DNA from: a virus
Length of the DNA: 28,625 nucleotides
IMG/VR virus record: IMGVR_UViG_3300012936_000120
Location: 1 to 28,625 of that record
Direction: 5' to 3' (one strand)
Shown: in pieces, positions 28,111 to 28,625 of the stretch
Position numbering within the stretch: the first letter of the stretch is position 1
Layout: every line of letters starts with the position of its first letter
Position numbers and translations under genes: made by a program
Notes under the pieces: generated by a model
Seen by the model: only the letters and a program-made list of their open reading frames with translations
Told to the model about the DNA's origin: nothing
Database searches by the model: none

Positions 28111-28625
28111 ATGTCATTAGAATTATCAGCAGAACAATTGCTTGAAAATTGGAATAAATTAATTGGTTATATCCCACAATATTTTGAGGGAGAACGAAAA
28201 GAAAAATTAACGAAAATGTATGAACATTTTCAAGATAGGATGATGTATGCTCCAGCAAGTGGTAGAGAACATTACCACAATGCTTTTCCAGGTGGGTATG
28301 TAATGCACATCATAAATGTTACAGAGTCTTGTTTGAAGATTGCAAAAGTATGGGAAGAGATGGGAGCAACACCAGACTGGACAGAAGAGAATATTGTCTT
28401 TTGTGCAATGCACCATGATTTAGGAAAAGTAGGTGATATGGAACAAGATTATTATGTACCTAATCCATCGGAATGGCATAGAATAAATCAAGGTAAGATA
28501 TATGAGTTTAATAAGAACTTAAATTACATGACCGTAACAGATAGAGCGTGTTATTTACTAATGAAGTTTGGTGTAGACATGACCGAACAAGAATACTTAG
28601 CACTAAGACTAACAGATGGTTTGTA
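28111..28625 (+). CDS. HD-domain metal-dependent phosphohydrolase, truncated at window end
   Basis: ATG 28111 with AGAGG 6-10 bases before; 171 full codons are visible with no stop. HYHNAFPGGYVMH (54-66, His66) and CAMHHDLGKVGDM (98-110, His102, Asp103) are the signature of the HD superfamily (two metal-binding histidines and the HD pair). Similar HNAFPGG...HD proteins are common in T4-like marine phages. Substrate is unknown (nucleotide or nucleic acid). The C-terminal metal ligand would lie beyond the window. Confidence 0.85.
   Translation, partial: MSLELSAEQLLENWNKLIGYIPQYFEGERKEKLTKMYEHFQDRMMYAPASGREHYHNAFPGGYVMHIINVTESCLKIAKVWEEMGATPDWTEENIVFCAMHHDLGKVGDMEQDYYVPNPSEWHRINQGKIYEFNKNLNYMTVTDRACYLLMKFGVDMTEQEYLALRLTDGL

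Noticed and set aside
1-28625. tRNA genes, CRISPR arrays, insertion sequences and attachment sites
   Set aside because: I saw no cloverleaf-like segment with a CCA-compatible acceptor, no regularly spaced repeats, no transposase or integrase motif and no matched direct repeats at gene borders.

Overview
The window looks like one end-to-end piece of a lytic, T4-like marine bacteriophage (tailed phage of the cyanophage/pelagiphage type). The reasons are: every supported gene is on the + strand; genes are packed with 1-20 nt overlaps (ATGA, TAATG, TAGTG) and many encode 24-60 aa products; the DNA is AT-rich (about 30-35% G+C in most lines I counted); and the gene set is typical of such phages: CobS/CobT-like AAA+/VWA pair, PhoH, MazG, thioredoxin, Hsp20, thermonuclease-like protein, peptide deformylase, ClpP-like protease, VOC protein, PseT-like phosphatase and HD hydrolase. 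No capsid, tail or replication core gene is visible, so this is an accessory/auxiliary region. The host cannot be read from the sequence.

Layout. 1-1235: a left-truncated methyltransferase-like gene, two unknowns and a DUF5522-like zinc protein. 1241-5546: a promoter-rich block with a CobT-like protein (HExxH plus VWA) and a CobS-like AAA+ ATPase, separated by small genes and closed by an unusual interlocked double hairpin. 5569-8531: small membrane, secreted and basic proteins around a thermonuclease-like protein, MazG and thioredoxin, including many genes under 60 codons. 8661-10523: Hsp20, small unknowns and a coiled-coil membrane protein. 10526-18019: two giant glycan-modification proteins (1330 and about 1047 aa) with a DUF6165 gene between them. 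18113-19022: PhoH and a structured terminator region. 19040-23720: nucleotidyltransferase-like protein, HAD phosphatase, zinc-ribbon protein, peptide deformylase, VOC protein and unknowns. 23724-25496: seven consecutive small genes, nearly all with a membrane segment or signal peptide. 25512-28625: an IMP dehydrogenase/GMP reductase-family enzyme, a membrane protein, ClpP-like protease, two small proteins and a right-truncated HD hydrolase.

Regulation. Six near-identical sigma70-type promoters (TTGACC/T, 17-18 bp spacer, TATATT) with a strongly conserved first half of the spacer (CGTAT) precede the small zinc protein, CobT-like, a 32-aa membrane protein, CobS-like, the HAD phosphatase and a 112-aa unknown. 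They look like an early, host-polymerase-read regulon. Two of them also share an almost identical leader up to the start codon.

The most striking observation is that an Aah/TibC-type (autotransporter strand-loop-strand) heptosyltransferase appears to be cut in two: its N-terminal half is the tail of the 1330-aa protein and its C-terminal half, with the four-cysteine iron site, is the head of the next giant protein, with a complete DUF6165 gene between them. Other points worth checking are the interlocked hairpins after the CobS-like gene, an EF-hand-like loop inside the thermonuclease-like protein, the composition change inside the IMPDH-family gene, and the run of tiny membrane genes.
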